Positions 25,628 to 34,474 of a stretch of DNA of 64,000 nt are shown piece by piece. Position numbers and translations under genes: made by a program. The notes under the pieces are model-generated. The model was not told the DNA's origin. It worked only from the letters and a program-made list of their open reading frames with translations, and searched no databases. The stretch is taken from assembly GCA_020072645.1 (NCBI GenBank), contig JAIQGK010000012.1, positions 372,001 through 436,000 of the forward strand. Direction: 5' to 3'. Position 1 is the first letter of the stretch. Each line of letters begins with the position of its first letter. Source of the DNA: Terriglobia bacterium (lineage in GTDB: Bacteria > Acidobacteriota > Terriglobia > Terriglobales > Acidobacteriaceae).

Positions 25628-26515
25628 ATGTCATCCTTCCGCCGGCAACTCTCGATTCTCGGCTTTATGCTATGGGCAAGTTTTTCTGCCAGCGCTGCTC
25701 CGCCAGCAAAATGGGGCGCTCAGTGGGAACCGACGAAGCTGGTGAATGGCTCTCCTGTATTGTTCCGCGTGACGGCCCCGCTGCAACTTGAAAAATTAAG
25801 GGGAAATTTTCTGGGGCAGGAATTTTCATTTCGCCCCAGTCAGGCATGCCATTGCTGGTATGGCTTTGCCGGCGTGAGCCTGGCGACGAAGCCGGGCACG
25901 TACACGTTACGCATCGAGGGAAAGACCAAAGACGGAAAAGATGCCGCGATGAGTTACCTGGTGCGTGTGGTCGCGGCGCATTATCCAACCAGCACTCTTA
26001 AAGTAGCGCCCGGATTTGTGGAACCGCCGAAAGAAACGCTGCCGCGCATTGAAGAAGAACAGGCCGAAAAGAAGAAAGTTTTTTCCACCACGGCGCCGGA
26101 GACGCTTTGGTCCGGACGTTTTGAGCCCCCGGCGGACGCGGAAGTCTCAGGCGTGTTTGGATCAGCGCGAGTGTTTAACGGTGTGAAGAAAAGCCAGCAC
26201 ACCGGTCTGGATTTTCGCGTGACGACGGGCACCCCCATCGTCGCCACAAACAGCGGAACTGTGATCCTGGCCCGCCCGCTCTACTTTGAAGGCAACTGTG
26301 TGATGATCGATCACGGGCAGGGGCTGCTGACGATGTATCTACACCTTTCTGAGTTCAAAGCGAAAGAAGGCGAAACGGTGAAGAAAGGCCAGGTACTGGG
26401 TCTTAGCGGCGGCACCGGAAGGGCGACAGCGCCGCATCTGCATTTTGCCGTGCGTTGGCGCGGTGAATATCTGGATCCGCGCACGCTGCTGGAATTACAT
26501 CCGCCGGGAAGTTAG
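25628..26515 (+). CDS. Secreted M23-family (LytM-like) peptidase
   Basis: About 295 aa. Signal peptide to about residue 26 (LWASFSASAAPP). N-terminal beta-rich region with paired Cys (ACHCWYG). C-terminal LytM domain has the zinc ligands HTGLDF and HLHFAVRW, and GTPIVATNSGTVILARP, ITDHGQG-type strand (MIDHGQGLLTMYLHL). These enzymes cut peptide cross-links in peptidoglycan or act as activators of amidases. All ligands are present, so it is probably active. ATG 25628 chosen; GTG 25616 also possible. Confidence 0.88.
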   Translation: MSSFRRQLSILGFMLWASFSASAAPPAKWGAQWEPTKLVNGSPVLFRVTAPLQLEKLRGNFLGQEFSFRPSQACHCWYGFAGVSLATKPGTYTLRIEGKTKDGKDAAMSYLVRVVAAHYPTSTLKVAPGFVEPPKETLPRIEEEQAEKKKVFSTTAPETLWSGRFEPPADAEVSGVFGSARVFNGVKKSQHTGLDFRVTTGTPIVATNSGTVILARPLYFEGNCVMIDHGQGLLTMYLHLSEFKAKEGETVKKGQVLGLSGGTGRATAPHLHFAVRWRGEYLDPRTLLELHPPGS

Positions 26516-26548
26516 AGATTGTTCCGTTTGTCTGGATGATGCTCTTCG

Positions 26549-26582
26549 CAAAAAAAAGCGTGACCACTGGTGGCCACGCTCA
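26549..26582 (-). terminator. Rho-independent terminator of the sigma-factor operon
   Basis: AGCGTGACCAC (26557-26567) and GTGGCCACGCT (26570-26580) form a strong stem with a near-contiguous loop; on the minus strand it is followed by eight T residues. It lies 27 nt past the stop of the PDZ gene, closing that operon. Confidence 0.85.
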
Positions 26583-26608
26583 AGCTGAGAGAGGAGCATG
26601 AAAGAGCC

Positions 26609-27679
26609 TTAGATGGGGTCCGAACCGATCTTCAAGTCTTGCAAAGCTTTTTGCGCTTCCCGCATGGCATTTTGGATTTCTGGTGACTCCAGCAAGCTTT
26701 TTCCCTGGCGCGTCAGATCCAGAAAAGCCATGTTGCGGTTGAGTGAAGCCATATTGTCATCGAGGAAGATGATATTTTCGGTATTCAAACCCTGCACCAT
26801 ATCTTCCACGTTAGCGAGAGAGGCTTGGAACTCGTCGGCGTCGAGGTTCAGGAAAGACGAGTCACGCGAGCCGCGGTCCGGCAGCGTTACGGTAAGCGTT
26901 TGCTCGTGCTTGTCTCTCATGACGACGAGAATCATCTTGCCGCCAGTACGATGGTTGCGGAGAATGTGGCTCAAGTCGCTGCGGTCAGTGAGCTTTTCAT
27001 TGTCGGCTTTCACGATCACGTCACCGGCTTTGAGGCCTGCTTTTTCTGCAGCGCTGTTTTTTTCCACTGAGCGCACAAGAACGCCTTCGCCATCTCTCAC
27101 GCCAAAATATTCACCCAGCTGGCGCGTCAGGCTTTCTGTCTGGACACCGAGCACGGAAGAGTACGTCTGAATCTGGAAGGGCAGGTCCATGCTGTTGCGG
27201 GGGAAGTCGCGCGCGCGCGGCGTGGGAACAACGATGTGCGGAAAAGCCTGCGCCACGACCGCGCCGTGGTCGGCCAGTTGGACGTTGATCTTCATGGGAA
27301 CGCCGTCACGGCTGATGCCAAGCGTAACAGTGCGTCCGGGCGGCACTTCACGAATCAGGCGGCGAATCTGCTCTTCACTTTCAACCGCGGTACCATTGAA
27401 ATCGAGAATTACATCGTGCTCGCGTAACCCTACTTTACCGGCGGGAGCATCAGCGTCCACCATTGTGATTTCCACTCCGCGTTCTTCTTTCAGCTTGAGC
27501 GCGGACATGCGGTCCGTGGTCACATCGCGAATATCCACCCCAAGGTACGACCGGCCTGCGGCAGAGAAGTAACCTTCAGCCGTGTGGGGAAGCGCGTCCG
27601 GTGTGGACGAAGGCTGGGCTGCAATCAACGGCAGCGCCAGCCCAACCAGCAACAGCGCAACTGTCTTTTTCTGAATCAT
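26609..27679 (-). CDS. Exported protein with two PDZ domains
   Basis: 356 aa from ATG 27679 (GGAGCG upstream). Signal peptide KKTVALLLVGLALPLIAAQ. PDZ 1 about residues 40-135 (YLGVDIRD, GLREHDVILDFNGT, VTLGISRDG) and PDZ 2 about 160-255 (YFGVRDGEGVLV, GLKAGDVIVKADNE, KMILVVMRDKHEQTL). No protease domain is present, so it is an adaptor rather than a DegP-type enzyme. The C-terminal 80 residues are helical and charged. Last gene of a likely operon sigma / anti-sigma / DUF4097 / PDZ, which points to an envelope-stress role (inference). Confidence 0.85.
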   Translation of the reverse strand: MIQKKTVALLLVGLALPLIAAQPSSTPDALPHTAEGYFSAAGRSYLGVDIRDVTTDRMSALKLKEERGVEITMVDADAPAGKVGLREHDVILDFNGTAVESEEQIRRLIREVPPGRTVTLGISRDGVPMKINVQLADHGAVVAQAFPHIVVPTPRARDFPRNSMDLPFQIQTYSSVLGVQTESLTRQLGEYFGVRDGEGVLVRSVEKNSAAEKAGLKAGDVIVKADNEKLTDRSDLSHILRNHRTGGKMILVVMRDKHEQTLTVTLPDRGSRDSSFLNLDADEFQASLANVEDMVQGLNTENIIFLDDNMASLNRNMAFLDLTRQGKSLLESPEIQNAMREAQKALQDLKIGSDPI

Positions 27680-27703
27680 AGGGGAACGCTCCAAAATTTT
27701 CTT

Positions 27704-28834
27704 TTACGGTCTTGCTTCTCTCCTGATCTCGATATTCCCAGCCGTGGTGTGGACGTGCAGCAGCGGGCCGCCGCCGTTCAGGCTGCCTTCAGCATAAAAC
27801 TCGCGCGGCCCCATCGTGGCTGCAGGATGAGTAATCTTCAGCTCGCCAAACTCACTGCGGATGCCATAACTCCGCGCCGACTCCACCGCCGCGCGTACGT
27901 TCACGCCCAGGCCTTCCGGCACAAACACGATAATGTCACCCATCTGGGTTTCCAACTTTGAATCCGTAAATGGCGCGCCGCCCGACGCCAGCTTGGCCAT
28001 GATGGCGCCTGCGCCCGTTTCCGCGCGCACTCCGCCTTTCACCGGCCCAATATGAATGCTTCCGCCCGCCGTCTCAATTTCCGCCGCGCCGGTGTCATTC
28101 AGCTCGATATTGCCGCCACCAGTTTCGGCCTTGATCTTGCCATCGCACTTCATTACCTGGATTGACCCGCCCGCAGTTTGCAGCGTCATCACCTTGGCCC
28201 ATCCGATATTCAAATTCCCGCCGCCCGACCGCGCCGTAACGTGCCCCGCCGCAGACACCAGCCGGATACTTCCGCCACCGGTTGAAGCTTCAACATCATT
28301 CCCTACTTTGCCAATCTCGATATTCCCGCCACCACTGCTCACCGCGATCACGCCGGTGATGCTGTCCAGCTGAATTCCGCCACCACCCGTTTTCGCCTCG
28401 ACGCGCCCGGACAAATTCTTTGCCGCCACCGCGCCGCCTTCAGTCTGCAACCGGACAAGCTGAGTCTGCGCCGGCACTTTAATATCAAAATCAATCGAAC
28501 CCTGTTTTGATCCTTCGCAGTCCGCCTGCAATACGACTGCATCACCGGAGCTAAAGGTCGTAAACTTCATGTGGCTCAACTCGCGCCGCGCGCGATCTTC
28601 ACGGGCGGCGTGCACATGCTCGCGAATCGTATACGTAACGTTATTCTGCTGCGCGCCTTCAATGTGAATCGAACCGCTGCTTGACTTCACTCGCACGATC
28701 TTCCCCGCGGAAAATGTCCCGGAGATTTCCTGTACCCACTCATTGCCTTGCGCGTGGTACAGGCGCGGGCCCTGCGCGACGGCAGCAGCCGTGGCCGCCA
28801 GAATCATCGTCGCGAGTTGTAGGCTCTTCTTCAT
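27704..28834 (-). CDS. Exported DUF4097-family beta-strand repeat protein
   Basis: 376 aa. Signal peptide (LQLATMILAATAAAVAQ). From residue 45 on it has short beta repeats with recurrent GGG turns: EGGAVAAKNLSG, TGGGGIQLDSITG, SGGGNIEIGKVG, TGGGSIRLVSAAG, AGGSIHIGPVKGG. This is the right-handed beta-helix type of the DUF4097/putative adhesin family. Genes of this family often lie beside ECF sigma and anti-sigma genes, as here. Function unknown; surface or periplasmic location expected. Confidence 0.85.
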   Translation of the reverse strand: MKKSLQLATMILAATAAAVAQGPRLYHAQGNEWVQEISGTFSAGKIVRVKSSSGSIHIEGAQQNNVTYTIREHVHAAREDRARRELSHMKFTTFSSGDAVVLQADCEGSKQGSIDFDIKVPAQTQLVRLQTEGGAVAAKNLSGRVEAKTGGGGIQLDSITGVIAVSSGGGNIEIGKVGNDVEASTGGGSIRLVSAAGHVTARSGGGNLNIGWAKVMTLQTAGGSIQVMKCDGKIKAETGGGNIELNDTGAAEIETAGGSIHIGPVKGGVRAETGAGAIMAKLASGGAPFTDSKLETQMGDIIVFVPEGLGVNVRAAVESARSYGIRSEFGELKITHPAATMGPREFYAEGSLNGGGPLLHVHTTAGNIEIRREARP

Positions 28835-28954
28835 CGCTGCTGGTTTCTTCTCTTTCGATCAGTTCATTGGTAAGGGCTGCAAACCGTTTCCCTTCCGGTT
28901 CCAAGCCGCTTTCATCTTCCAAACAAAGCTAATTGCCAACTGCTAATTGCTGCC

Positions 28955-29905
28955 TTAATCCAAATGCGGCATGCTTGCCAGATACCGCTTCGACTCCTCA
29001 CGGATAAACTTGTTCGGGTCGCGATCAGCCAGCACCGTCAACGCGGAGCGCACGCTGGTATCGGCCTTTACCGCGTCCAGCAGGCTAATGGCTTCCTGTC
29101 GGACGCCCGCATTGTTGTCATGCAGCAACGCTTCTACCACCGCATCGCGCACATGAACGTCATTGCGGACGTAGCCTTTCAACGCATCCAGTGATTTCAG
29201 CCGCACGCCGGGATTTTTGTCATATCGCAAGGCTTCGATCAACACTTCGCGCACCGCGTCATCTTCTGAGCCGCGCGTCAGCACGTCAATGGAATCCAAT
29301 GCTACGGCGGGGTTGCGCGTGTTACGCGCTGCCAGCACCAGCAATTGCCGTATGCGCGGATCATCGCTTGATCCGTTCAATATCTGCGGCTGCAATGTGT
29401 TGTATTTGATCTGGACTTGGTTGGAATTTGGTGCGGGAGCGATGGACTCAATGTTGGCGATGTTCGCTTCTGTGGCCGGGACATCAATCGTATTGCCGCT
29501 GCCATTCGCCGCAATCGGAGGTCTGCTCGCCTCCATCATTTTGTAGGTTGTGCCCACGCCACCCACAAAGCCAAGCATCAGCAGCGCGACTGTCAGTGCC
29601 GGGGCCAGCTTAATCTGGTGGAACCATCCTGTGGCATCAAAGATAAACGAGCTGAAAATATTGCGTGACTGCTCCGCGTGCTCCAGCGCTTCCTGCAACT
29701 GCATTCTGTTGGCCGCCAAAAAGCTGGGCGAAACATCTTTTACCGGCGCCGCGGCCATGGCGTCTTTATAGGCAAGCGCTGTTTCAAGTTCGCGCCTGCA
29801 CCCGAGGCAATGGCGCACGTGCTGTTCAAACTCGAATTTGGCGTCGTCCGCCAGCTCGTCGTAGATGTATAAAACAACGTTTTCTTTGGTCCAATCGCAG
29901 GTCAT
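28955..29905 (-). CDS. Membrane anti-sigma factor (zf-HC2) with HEAT-like repeats
   Basis: 316 aa from ATG 29905. N-terminal zinc-binding anti-sigma domain: residues HVRHCLGCRRE (HxxxCxxC) preceded by an acidic helix. A single transmembrane helix at about residues 105-125 (LAPALTVALLMLGFVGGVG) separates it from an outer domain with HEAT-like repeats (RNTRNPAVALDSIDVLTRGS, EALRYDKNPGVRLKSLDAL, EALLHDNNAGVRQEAISLL). The cytoplasmic part should hold the sigma factor encoded 93 nt upstream; the HEAT part may sense an envelope ligand. The TTG at 29998 is an unlikely start. Confidence 0.85.
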   Translation of the reverse strand: MTCDWTKENVVLYIYDELADDAKFEFEQHVRHCLGCRRELETALAYKDAMAAAPVKDVSPSFLAANRMQLQEALEHAEQSRNIFSSFIFDATGWFHQIKLAPALTVALLMLGFVGGVGTTYKMMEASRPPIAANGSGNTIDVPATEANIANIESIAPAPNSNQVQIKYNTLQPQILNGSSDDPRIRQLLVLAARNTRNPAVALDSIDVLTRGSEDDAVREVLIEALRYDKNPGVRLKSLDALKGYVRNDVHVRDAVVEALLHDNNAGVRQEAISLLDAVKADTSVRSALTVLADRDPNKFIREESKRYLASMPHLD

Positions 29906-29970
29906 AACTTTTGGTCCTATCGCAGTTCTTAACTCGTTCAAAATTTCTTGACTTCGGTTCGTACCGTCCT

Positions 29971-30003
29971 TGGCCAAATACCAAGTACTAATTACCAACT
30001 ACC
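29971..30003. repeat. Dispersed intergenic repeat, copy A
   Basis: TGGCCAAATACCAAGTACTA followed by ATTACCAACTACC; the reverse complement closely matches a segment at 52392-52424 (GGTAATTGGTACTTAGTAAT...). A shorter relative lies at 46113-46140. Confidence 0.45.
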
Positions 30004-30673
30004 GCATTGGCCCCAACGCTCCTCTTAACTTCTGCGTCGCCCTGAACAATGTATTCTTGGCCGTCTCTTCCGTCGTATTCAGCATCTCGCCAATCGTCCG
30101 CAGCCGCAGGCCCTGATAATGTTTCAACTCAAACACCATGCGCTCGCGCGGAGTCAGCTTTGTAAGCGCCTGGTTGATCTTTGCTCCCAGCTCGCGCCGC
30201 ATCAGGTCGCGTTCCGGGTTCGCGCCCGCTCGGTCATCGGACACGCGTTCCAGCACGTCCACCGGTTGTCCGCTTGAATCCATCACCATCTGCGGATCTT
30301 CTTTGCGCGTCTGCCGTTTCCTCAGATGGTCCAGGCAGAGATTAGTCACAATACGATAGATCCAGGTATAGAACGAGCATTCGAACCGAAAATTTCCAAT
30401 ATGCCGATAAGCCTTGAGAAAGGCTTCCTGATAGATGTCGTGCGCGTCCGCGTCCGATCCAGTCAGGTGCATGGCCAGGCGCAGCACGGCCTGGTCGTAC
30501 TGGCGCACGAGTGTCTCGAAAGCTGCACGGTCTCCGCGCTGAGCGGCGCGTATCAGCTCACTGTCGTTGATTCGACTTAGGGCTTGACTCACCATCTCTC
30601 CGGAAGAATGGGAGCTTCTTGTATCACCGCTCGCGCCAACCGCCACCCCTATAAATGCTGAGTCGGCCGGCAT
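29999..30673 (-). CDS. ECF-type RNA polymerase sigma factor
   Basis: 224 aa (or 198 aa from ATG 30595). Region 2: ARAAFETLVRQYD-type helix, DAHDIYQEAFLKAYRHIGNF and FYTWIYRIVTNLCLDHLR (-10 recognition); region 4: LTPRERMVFELKHYQGLRLR and IGEMLNTTEETAKNTLFRAT (-35 recognition HTH). Typical for group IV sigma factors regulated by the anti-sigma encoded next. Target promoters cannot be deduced from this window. First gene of the operon. Confidence 0.93.
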   Translation of the reverse strand: MPADSAFIGVAVGASGDTRSSHSSGEMVSQALSRINDSELIRAAQRGDRAAFETLVRQYDQAVLRLAMHLTGSDADAHDIYQEAFLKAYRHIGNFRFECSFYTWIYRIVTNLCLDHLRKRQTRKEDPQMVMDSSGQPVDVLERVSDDRAGANPERDLMRRELGAKINQALTKLTPRERMVFELKHYQGLRLRTIGEMLNTTEETAKNTLFRATQKLRGALGPMR

Positions 30674-30963
30674 CTATTCTGTCCTCTGTAATCCTCTCTC
30701 CTTGCAATTACTTGGACGGCCCGGGCATTGATACGTAAGCTGAGAGTATCCCATTTTCGGACACTTGGGAAATCCTGGGACGACCCGCAACCCCTGCGGG
30801 ATCAGCTGCTTCCCGGCTCCGCAATCTGCCCACTCCAGGGTGCAGACCCTGTCCCGATCTGGAACGACCCCGCCCAAAACAAGTGGAGCAACAGCCGCTC
30901 TCGGCTGCGGAATTGGGGTACGTTGCCCGACCAGCATTGTGTGGCAACGATTGCGATCCCCCT
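30674..30963. other. Intergenic region upstream of the sigma-factor operon
   Basis: No gene recognised. Should contain the (probably autoregulated) promoter of the sigma operon; I cannot assign the -35/-10 elements with confidence. The right part may be further remnants of the broken epimerase gene. Confidence 0.4.
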
Positions 30964-31185
30964 CCCTAATCAAGGTTTATGCGCGTCTTGCGTCAAGCGT
31001 GGGGAACCAGCATCGGCCTTCCCGCGACCCGTTGGATGCTGGAATTAGGAGCGGTTTTACTGCGGACGGAAACCGAGTTGATTCTCAAAAGCCGTCGCGT
31101 TGTCCCACAGAGACTCCTCGAAGCTGGCTTCAAGTTCAACTTTGCAGATTGGCCAGATGCCGCCAGCGATTTAGTGAACCGCTGG
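30964..31185 (+). pseudogene. Remnant of a TIGR01777/SulA-type NAD-dependent epimerase (C-terminal DUF1731)
   Basis: A + strand stretch encodes MRVLRQAWG, GLPATRWMLELGAVLLRTET, ELILKSRRVVPQRLLEAGFK and FNFADWPDAA, the conserved C-terminal DUF1731 domain of epimerases in the YfcH/SulA family. No Rossmann domain is upstream: a stop precedes the ATG in frame, and a similar-looking LPNQ segment lies in another frame, suggesting a deletion plus frameshift. A decayed gene, not a functional protein. Confidence 0.6.
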
Positions 31186-31216
31186 CGTTCCAATCAGGCC
31201 CCGTGCATGAAGCAAC

Positions 31217-32350
31217 CTATCTGGATGCGAGTGCCGCCTGCTGCGGGCGTTCCTTGTTTTTTCCGCTTGATGCTGCGTCAATAATCTGCCGCGCAATGCG
31301 CTCACGATGAAACGACGCGTCGCCCAGCATGGTTTCTGAAGCCTTGGCCCGCCGGTAATAAAGATGAATGTCATTTTCCCAGGTAAAGCCCATGCCGCCG
31401 TGGACCTGAATGCCGCGATTGCCCACGTTGCGCGCCGCGTCACTCGCATACATTTTGGCCACTGAAACGGACGTACCGGCGTCCGGCGTACTCTCTTCCA
31501 GCGCCCACGCCGCGTAGTAAGTCGCCGACCGTGAGCTTTCGGTTTCAAGATACATATCAGCGCAGAGGTGCTGCACGGCCTGGAAGATTCCAATCGGCTT
31601 GCCAAACTGCTTGCGTGTCTTCGCGTAAGCCACGGTCAACTCCAGCGCGCGCTGCATGCCGCCTGTCATCTCCGCGCACAGGGCAGCCGTAGCCACGTTC
31701 AGCGCGCCAGCCAGCCCCCGGGGATTACCCAGCGCTTCTGCCGGTGTGTCTTTGAATTCCACCGAGTAAATCTTTCTGGCCAGGTCCATGCCTTTCATCG
31801 GCTCCAGATGAAGGCCGGGAGCTTTGGCATCGACCACGAAAACACCGTCCCGAGAGACCACCACGATAAAGTCAGCAACGGCCACGTCAGTGACAAACAG
31901 TTTTGTTCCTGTAAGCTTATTGCCGGCAGAGCTGATCTTTAAGCCCTGTGTATCCCAACTGCCTGCGGCTTCCACCAACGCGACCGTTGCACGCGCCTGC
32001 CCCGACGCGATGCTTCCCAGGTACTTCTTCTTTTGTTCGGGCGACCCACAAGCATCAATCACCGTTCCCGCCAGCGCCACCGTTGAGAAAAACGGTCCCG
32101 GCAGCAGCGCATAGCCTGCTTCTTCCATCAGCAGGATCAACTCTACTTTCCCCAGACCCATGCCGCCAAATTCTTCCGGCGCAATGATTCCGGTAAATCC
32201 CTGCTCCGCGAGCTTGGTCCACAACGCGGCGTCATAGGCTGTTTCCGTCTCCATGGCCTTGCGCACCGCCGCGATGGGACTTTCACCGGCAAAAAACTTC
32301 CGCGCCGTGTCTTTCAGAATCTGCTGGCTTTCGCTTAGTCCAAATTGCAT
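31217..32350 (-). CDS. Acyl-CoA dehydrogenase, probable non-catalytic partner subunit
   Basis: 377 aa. Acyl-CoA dehydrogenase fold: LKDTARKFFAGESPI, FGGMGLGKVELILLMEEAGY, TGGMQRALELTVAYAKTRKQ, VHGGMGFTWENDIHLYYRRA. The segment where most family members carry the catalytic Glu (EGTS/EAGTS) reads AKASETMLGD, so the base appears missing. Neighbour at 32440 has EAGTSEIQ. In actinobacterial FadE pairs two such subunits form a mixed tetramer with one active Glu per pair; that is a reasonable inference here. Confidence 0.88.
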   Translation of the reverse strand: MQFGLSESQQILKDTARKFFAGESPIAAVRKAMETETAYDAALWTKLAEQGFTGIIAPEEFGGMGLGKVELILLMEEAGYALLPGPFFSTVALAGTVIDACGSPEQKKKYLGSIASGQARATVALVEAAGSWDTQGLKISSAGNKLTGTKLFVTDVAVADFIVVVSRDGVFVVDAKAPGLHLEPMKGMDLARKIYSVEFKDTPAEALGNPRGLAGALNVATAALCAEMTGGMQRALELTVAYAKTRKQFGKPIGIFQAVQHLCADMYLETESSRSATYYAAWALEESTPDAGTSVSVAKMYASDAARNVGNRGIQVHGGMGFTWENDIHLYYRRAKASETMLGDASFHRERIARQIIDAASSGKNKERPQQAALASR

Positions 32351-32369
32351 CTTCGTACTCCCTTTTGTA

Positions 32370-32404
32370 TTCCTTTTGCGCCCTTCGTGTCCTTTGCGGT
32401 GAAA
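32370..32404. repeat. Dispersed intergenic repeat, copy B
   Basis: TTCCTTTTGCGCCCTTCGTG followed by TCCTTTGCGGTGAAA; the reverse complement recurs at about 46083-46113 in another intergenic gap. Followed here by GCTGATTGCTGAATGTTGAT, similar to the TGGCTGAATGCTGATGGCTG segment at 5762-5781. Confidence 0.5.
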
Positions 32405-32439
32405 ATGTTGGCTGATTGCTGAATGTTGATTGCTATGCG

Positions 32440-33627
32440 CTAGTAGCTTTTCGGCAAGCCCAGCACAAAGTGTCCAATAATATTGCGCTGGATCTCTGAC
32501 GTGCCCGCTTCAATCGTGTTGCCGCGCGACCTCAAATAACCATAAGCCCACATGCCGTTATCGATGGCGTGTTCGTCGCCGGCCTCAAGTTGTCCGTATG
32601 GCCCCATCACTTCCTGCGCGACCTGCTGGAAGCGCTGGTTCAGCTCGCTCCAGAAAATCTTCTGGATCGACCCTTCAGGTCCGGGCACGCCGGTGGCATT
32701 GATGCGGCTGAAGGCGCGCATTTGGTTGCAGCGCATGATTTCAATTTCGGCATAGCATTGCGCCAGCTTCTGCCTGATGACCGGGTCTTCTGACGCCGGT
32801 CGGCCATTGCGTTCCGTAGTCTTTGCCAGGTCGATCAGCCGCTCCATATTCCGGCGATACGTAATTTGCAGACCTGCTCCAAACGTGCCGCGCTCGTGCA
32901 TGAGCGTTCCCATGGCCACACCCCAGCCTTCATTCACCTTGCCAACCACATTCGTAACAGGGATGCGCACGTCATGGAAGAAAAGCTCGTTGAATTCCGT
33001 TTCGCCGGTCATCTGGCGCAGAGGACGCACTTCAACTCCCGGCGTCTTCATATCCACCAGCAAAACAGTCAGCCCCTTGTGCTTAGGGACATTTGGATCG
33101 GTGCGCACCACCAGCTCGCACCAGTGCGCGGCCCAGCCATAGCTGTTCCACACTTTCTGGCCGTTCACCACGTAATGGTCGCCATCGAGCTTTGCTTCAC
33201 AGCGCACATTGGCCAGGTCAGAACCTGCGTCAGGCTCGGAGAATCCCTGGCACCAGATTTCTTCCGCGCTCAATATCTTGGCCAGGTGACGTTTCTTCTG
33301 CGCTTCAGTGCCAAACGCGATGATCGTCGGACCGATGATTCCCAACCCCAGAACATTTGCTAAAGGCGGCGCCTGGGCCATCGCCATCTCCTGCCAGAAG
33401 ATCACCTGCTCCATCAGGCTGGCGCCGCGGCCGCCGTATTCTTTGGGCCATGAGATTCCCGCCCAGCCGCCCTCATAGAGTTTGCGCTGCCAGCGCTTTA
33501 GGTATTCAAAGCGCGACTCCATCGACTCTTCCCGGCGCTCGTCCCAATCCGTGGGTGCGTTGGCGGAAAGCCATGTGCGCAACTCATCGCGAAATTTGAT
33601 TTCATCGGGGCTAAGATTCAGGTCCAC
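32440..33627 (-). CDS. Acyl-CoA dehydrogenase (catalytic subunit)
   Basis: 395 aa. FAD-dependent oxidation of acyl-CoA to the 2,3-enoyl-CoA, passing electrons to ETF. Visible motifs: GISWPKEYGGRGASLMEQVI, WCQGFSEPDAGSDLANV, YVVNGQKVWNSYG, and near the C-terminus IEAGTSEIQRNIIG, which contains the catalytic Glu (EAGTS). First gene of a two-gene unit with the partner at 31217, gap about 90 nt. Large FadE-type pairs oxidise long-chain, branched or ring-derived CoA esters; the substrate is unknown. Confidence 0.92.
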   Translation of the reverse strand: MDLNLSPDEIKFRDELRTWLSANAPTDWDERREESMESRFEYLKRWQRKLYEGGWAGISWPKEYGGRGASLMEQVIFWQEMAMAQAPPLANVLGLGIIGPTIIAFGTEAQKKRHLAKILSAEEIWCQGFSEPDAGSDLANVRCEAKLDGDHYVVNGQKVWNSYGWAAHWCELVVRTDPNVPKHKGLTVLLVDMKTPGVEVRPLRQMTGETEFNELFFHDVRIPVTNVVGKVNEGWGVAMGTLMHERGTFGAGLQITYRRNMERLIDLAKTTERNGRPASEDPVIRQKLAQCYAEIEIMRCNQMRAFSRINATGVPGPEGSIQKIFWSELNQRFQQVAQEVMGPYGQLEAGDEHAIDNGMWAYGYLRSRGNTIEAGTSEIQRNIIGHFVLGLPKSY

Positions 33628-33822
33628 AGGTCCTCCTACGTATTACTTGTAACGGCTCACGACACGATGCCGGCGAGGGCTCGCCAATGCTTATCCGCTT
33701 ACTGAATGGCCATTCATTTTGGCAGACAAGTTTACATCGTTATTCCTGTCGCTGCGCTCCAACCGCCAAAGATTCTTCCCGAACGGCAAATCGCACCGCT
33801 CCTGATGCAACGGGCTCGCCCG

Positions 33823-34395
33823 CTAAACGGCAGTTTCCTTCACCATGTGAATTACCGGGAGCGTAATGTCGCCTTCCAGCGGAACCTGCAGACGCTCCAT
33901 AGCGACATAGCCTCTTTGCTCAAAAAGTTTTGCTCCTGTCAGCGTGGCTCCCATTTCAAACCGCTTGAACCCCGCCGCACGGGCAGCCGATTCGCAGGCA
34001 TCCAGCAGCAGAGTGCCAATGCCCTGACGCGCCCAGTTGGGATGAATAAAAAATGCGCGAATTTTCGCGGCATCGGTTTTCGGATTAAGCATGTCATCCT
34101 GGCGATCTCGCCAGCGGTCGCCCCCATAAAGCGTTTTGCGTTTGCTCCAGCCGCCGCAGGCGACGATGATGGGCTGCTGCTCCCTGTCAGATGCCACAGG
34201 GAAGGCTTCAACCACCAGATAAGTGCTGTCTCCAATAAGCTGGCTGTCAACGCCAAACACCGTTCTTAGCGCGCTGTCAATTTGCGCCAGCGAGTAATCC
34301 CCGGACTGCAAGCACCGCACTGAAGCGTCAATTAACTCGCGCAAGACCGGGATATCTGCAGAGATCGCAGGACGAATTGTGAAGGCCTGAGACAT
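33823..34395 (-). CDS. GNAT-family N-acetyltransferase
   Basis: 190 aa from ATG 34395. N-terminal FTIRPAISADIPVLRELIDA and the CoA-binding loop NWARQGIGTLLLDACESAAR (R/QxxGxG/A pattern QGIGTL) are diagnostic, followed by GFKRFEMGATLTGAKLFEQR. Transfers an acetyl group from acetyl-CoA to an unidentified amine. Monocistronic between two unrelated genes. Confidence 0.85.
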   Translation of the reverse strand: MSQAFTIRPAISADIPVLRELIDASVRCLQSGDYSLAQIDSALRTVFGVDSQLIGDSTYLVVEAFPVASDREQQPIIVACGGWSKRKTLYGGDRWRDRQDDMLNPKTDAAKIRAFFIHPNWARQGIGTLLLDACESAARAAGFKRFEMGATLTGAKLFEQRGYVAMERLQVPLEGDITLPVIHMVKETAV

Positions 34396-34420
34396 AGGAG
34401 CAAAAGTGAATTTTATCCAA

Positions 34421-34450
34421 AAACAAAACGGCCCGCGCGCGGGCCGTTTC
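34421..34450 (-). terminator. Rho-independent terminator
   Basis: AAACGGCCCGCG-CGCGGGCCGTTT (34426-34449) is a perfect inverted repeat followed on the minus strand by a T-rich run (TTGTTTTTGG). Placed just after the stop of the TPR gene at 34475. Confidence 0.88.
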
Positions 34451-34474
34451 GTCAATCATGTTATTCGTTGTATC

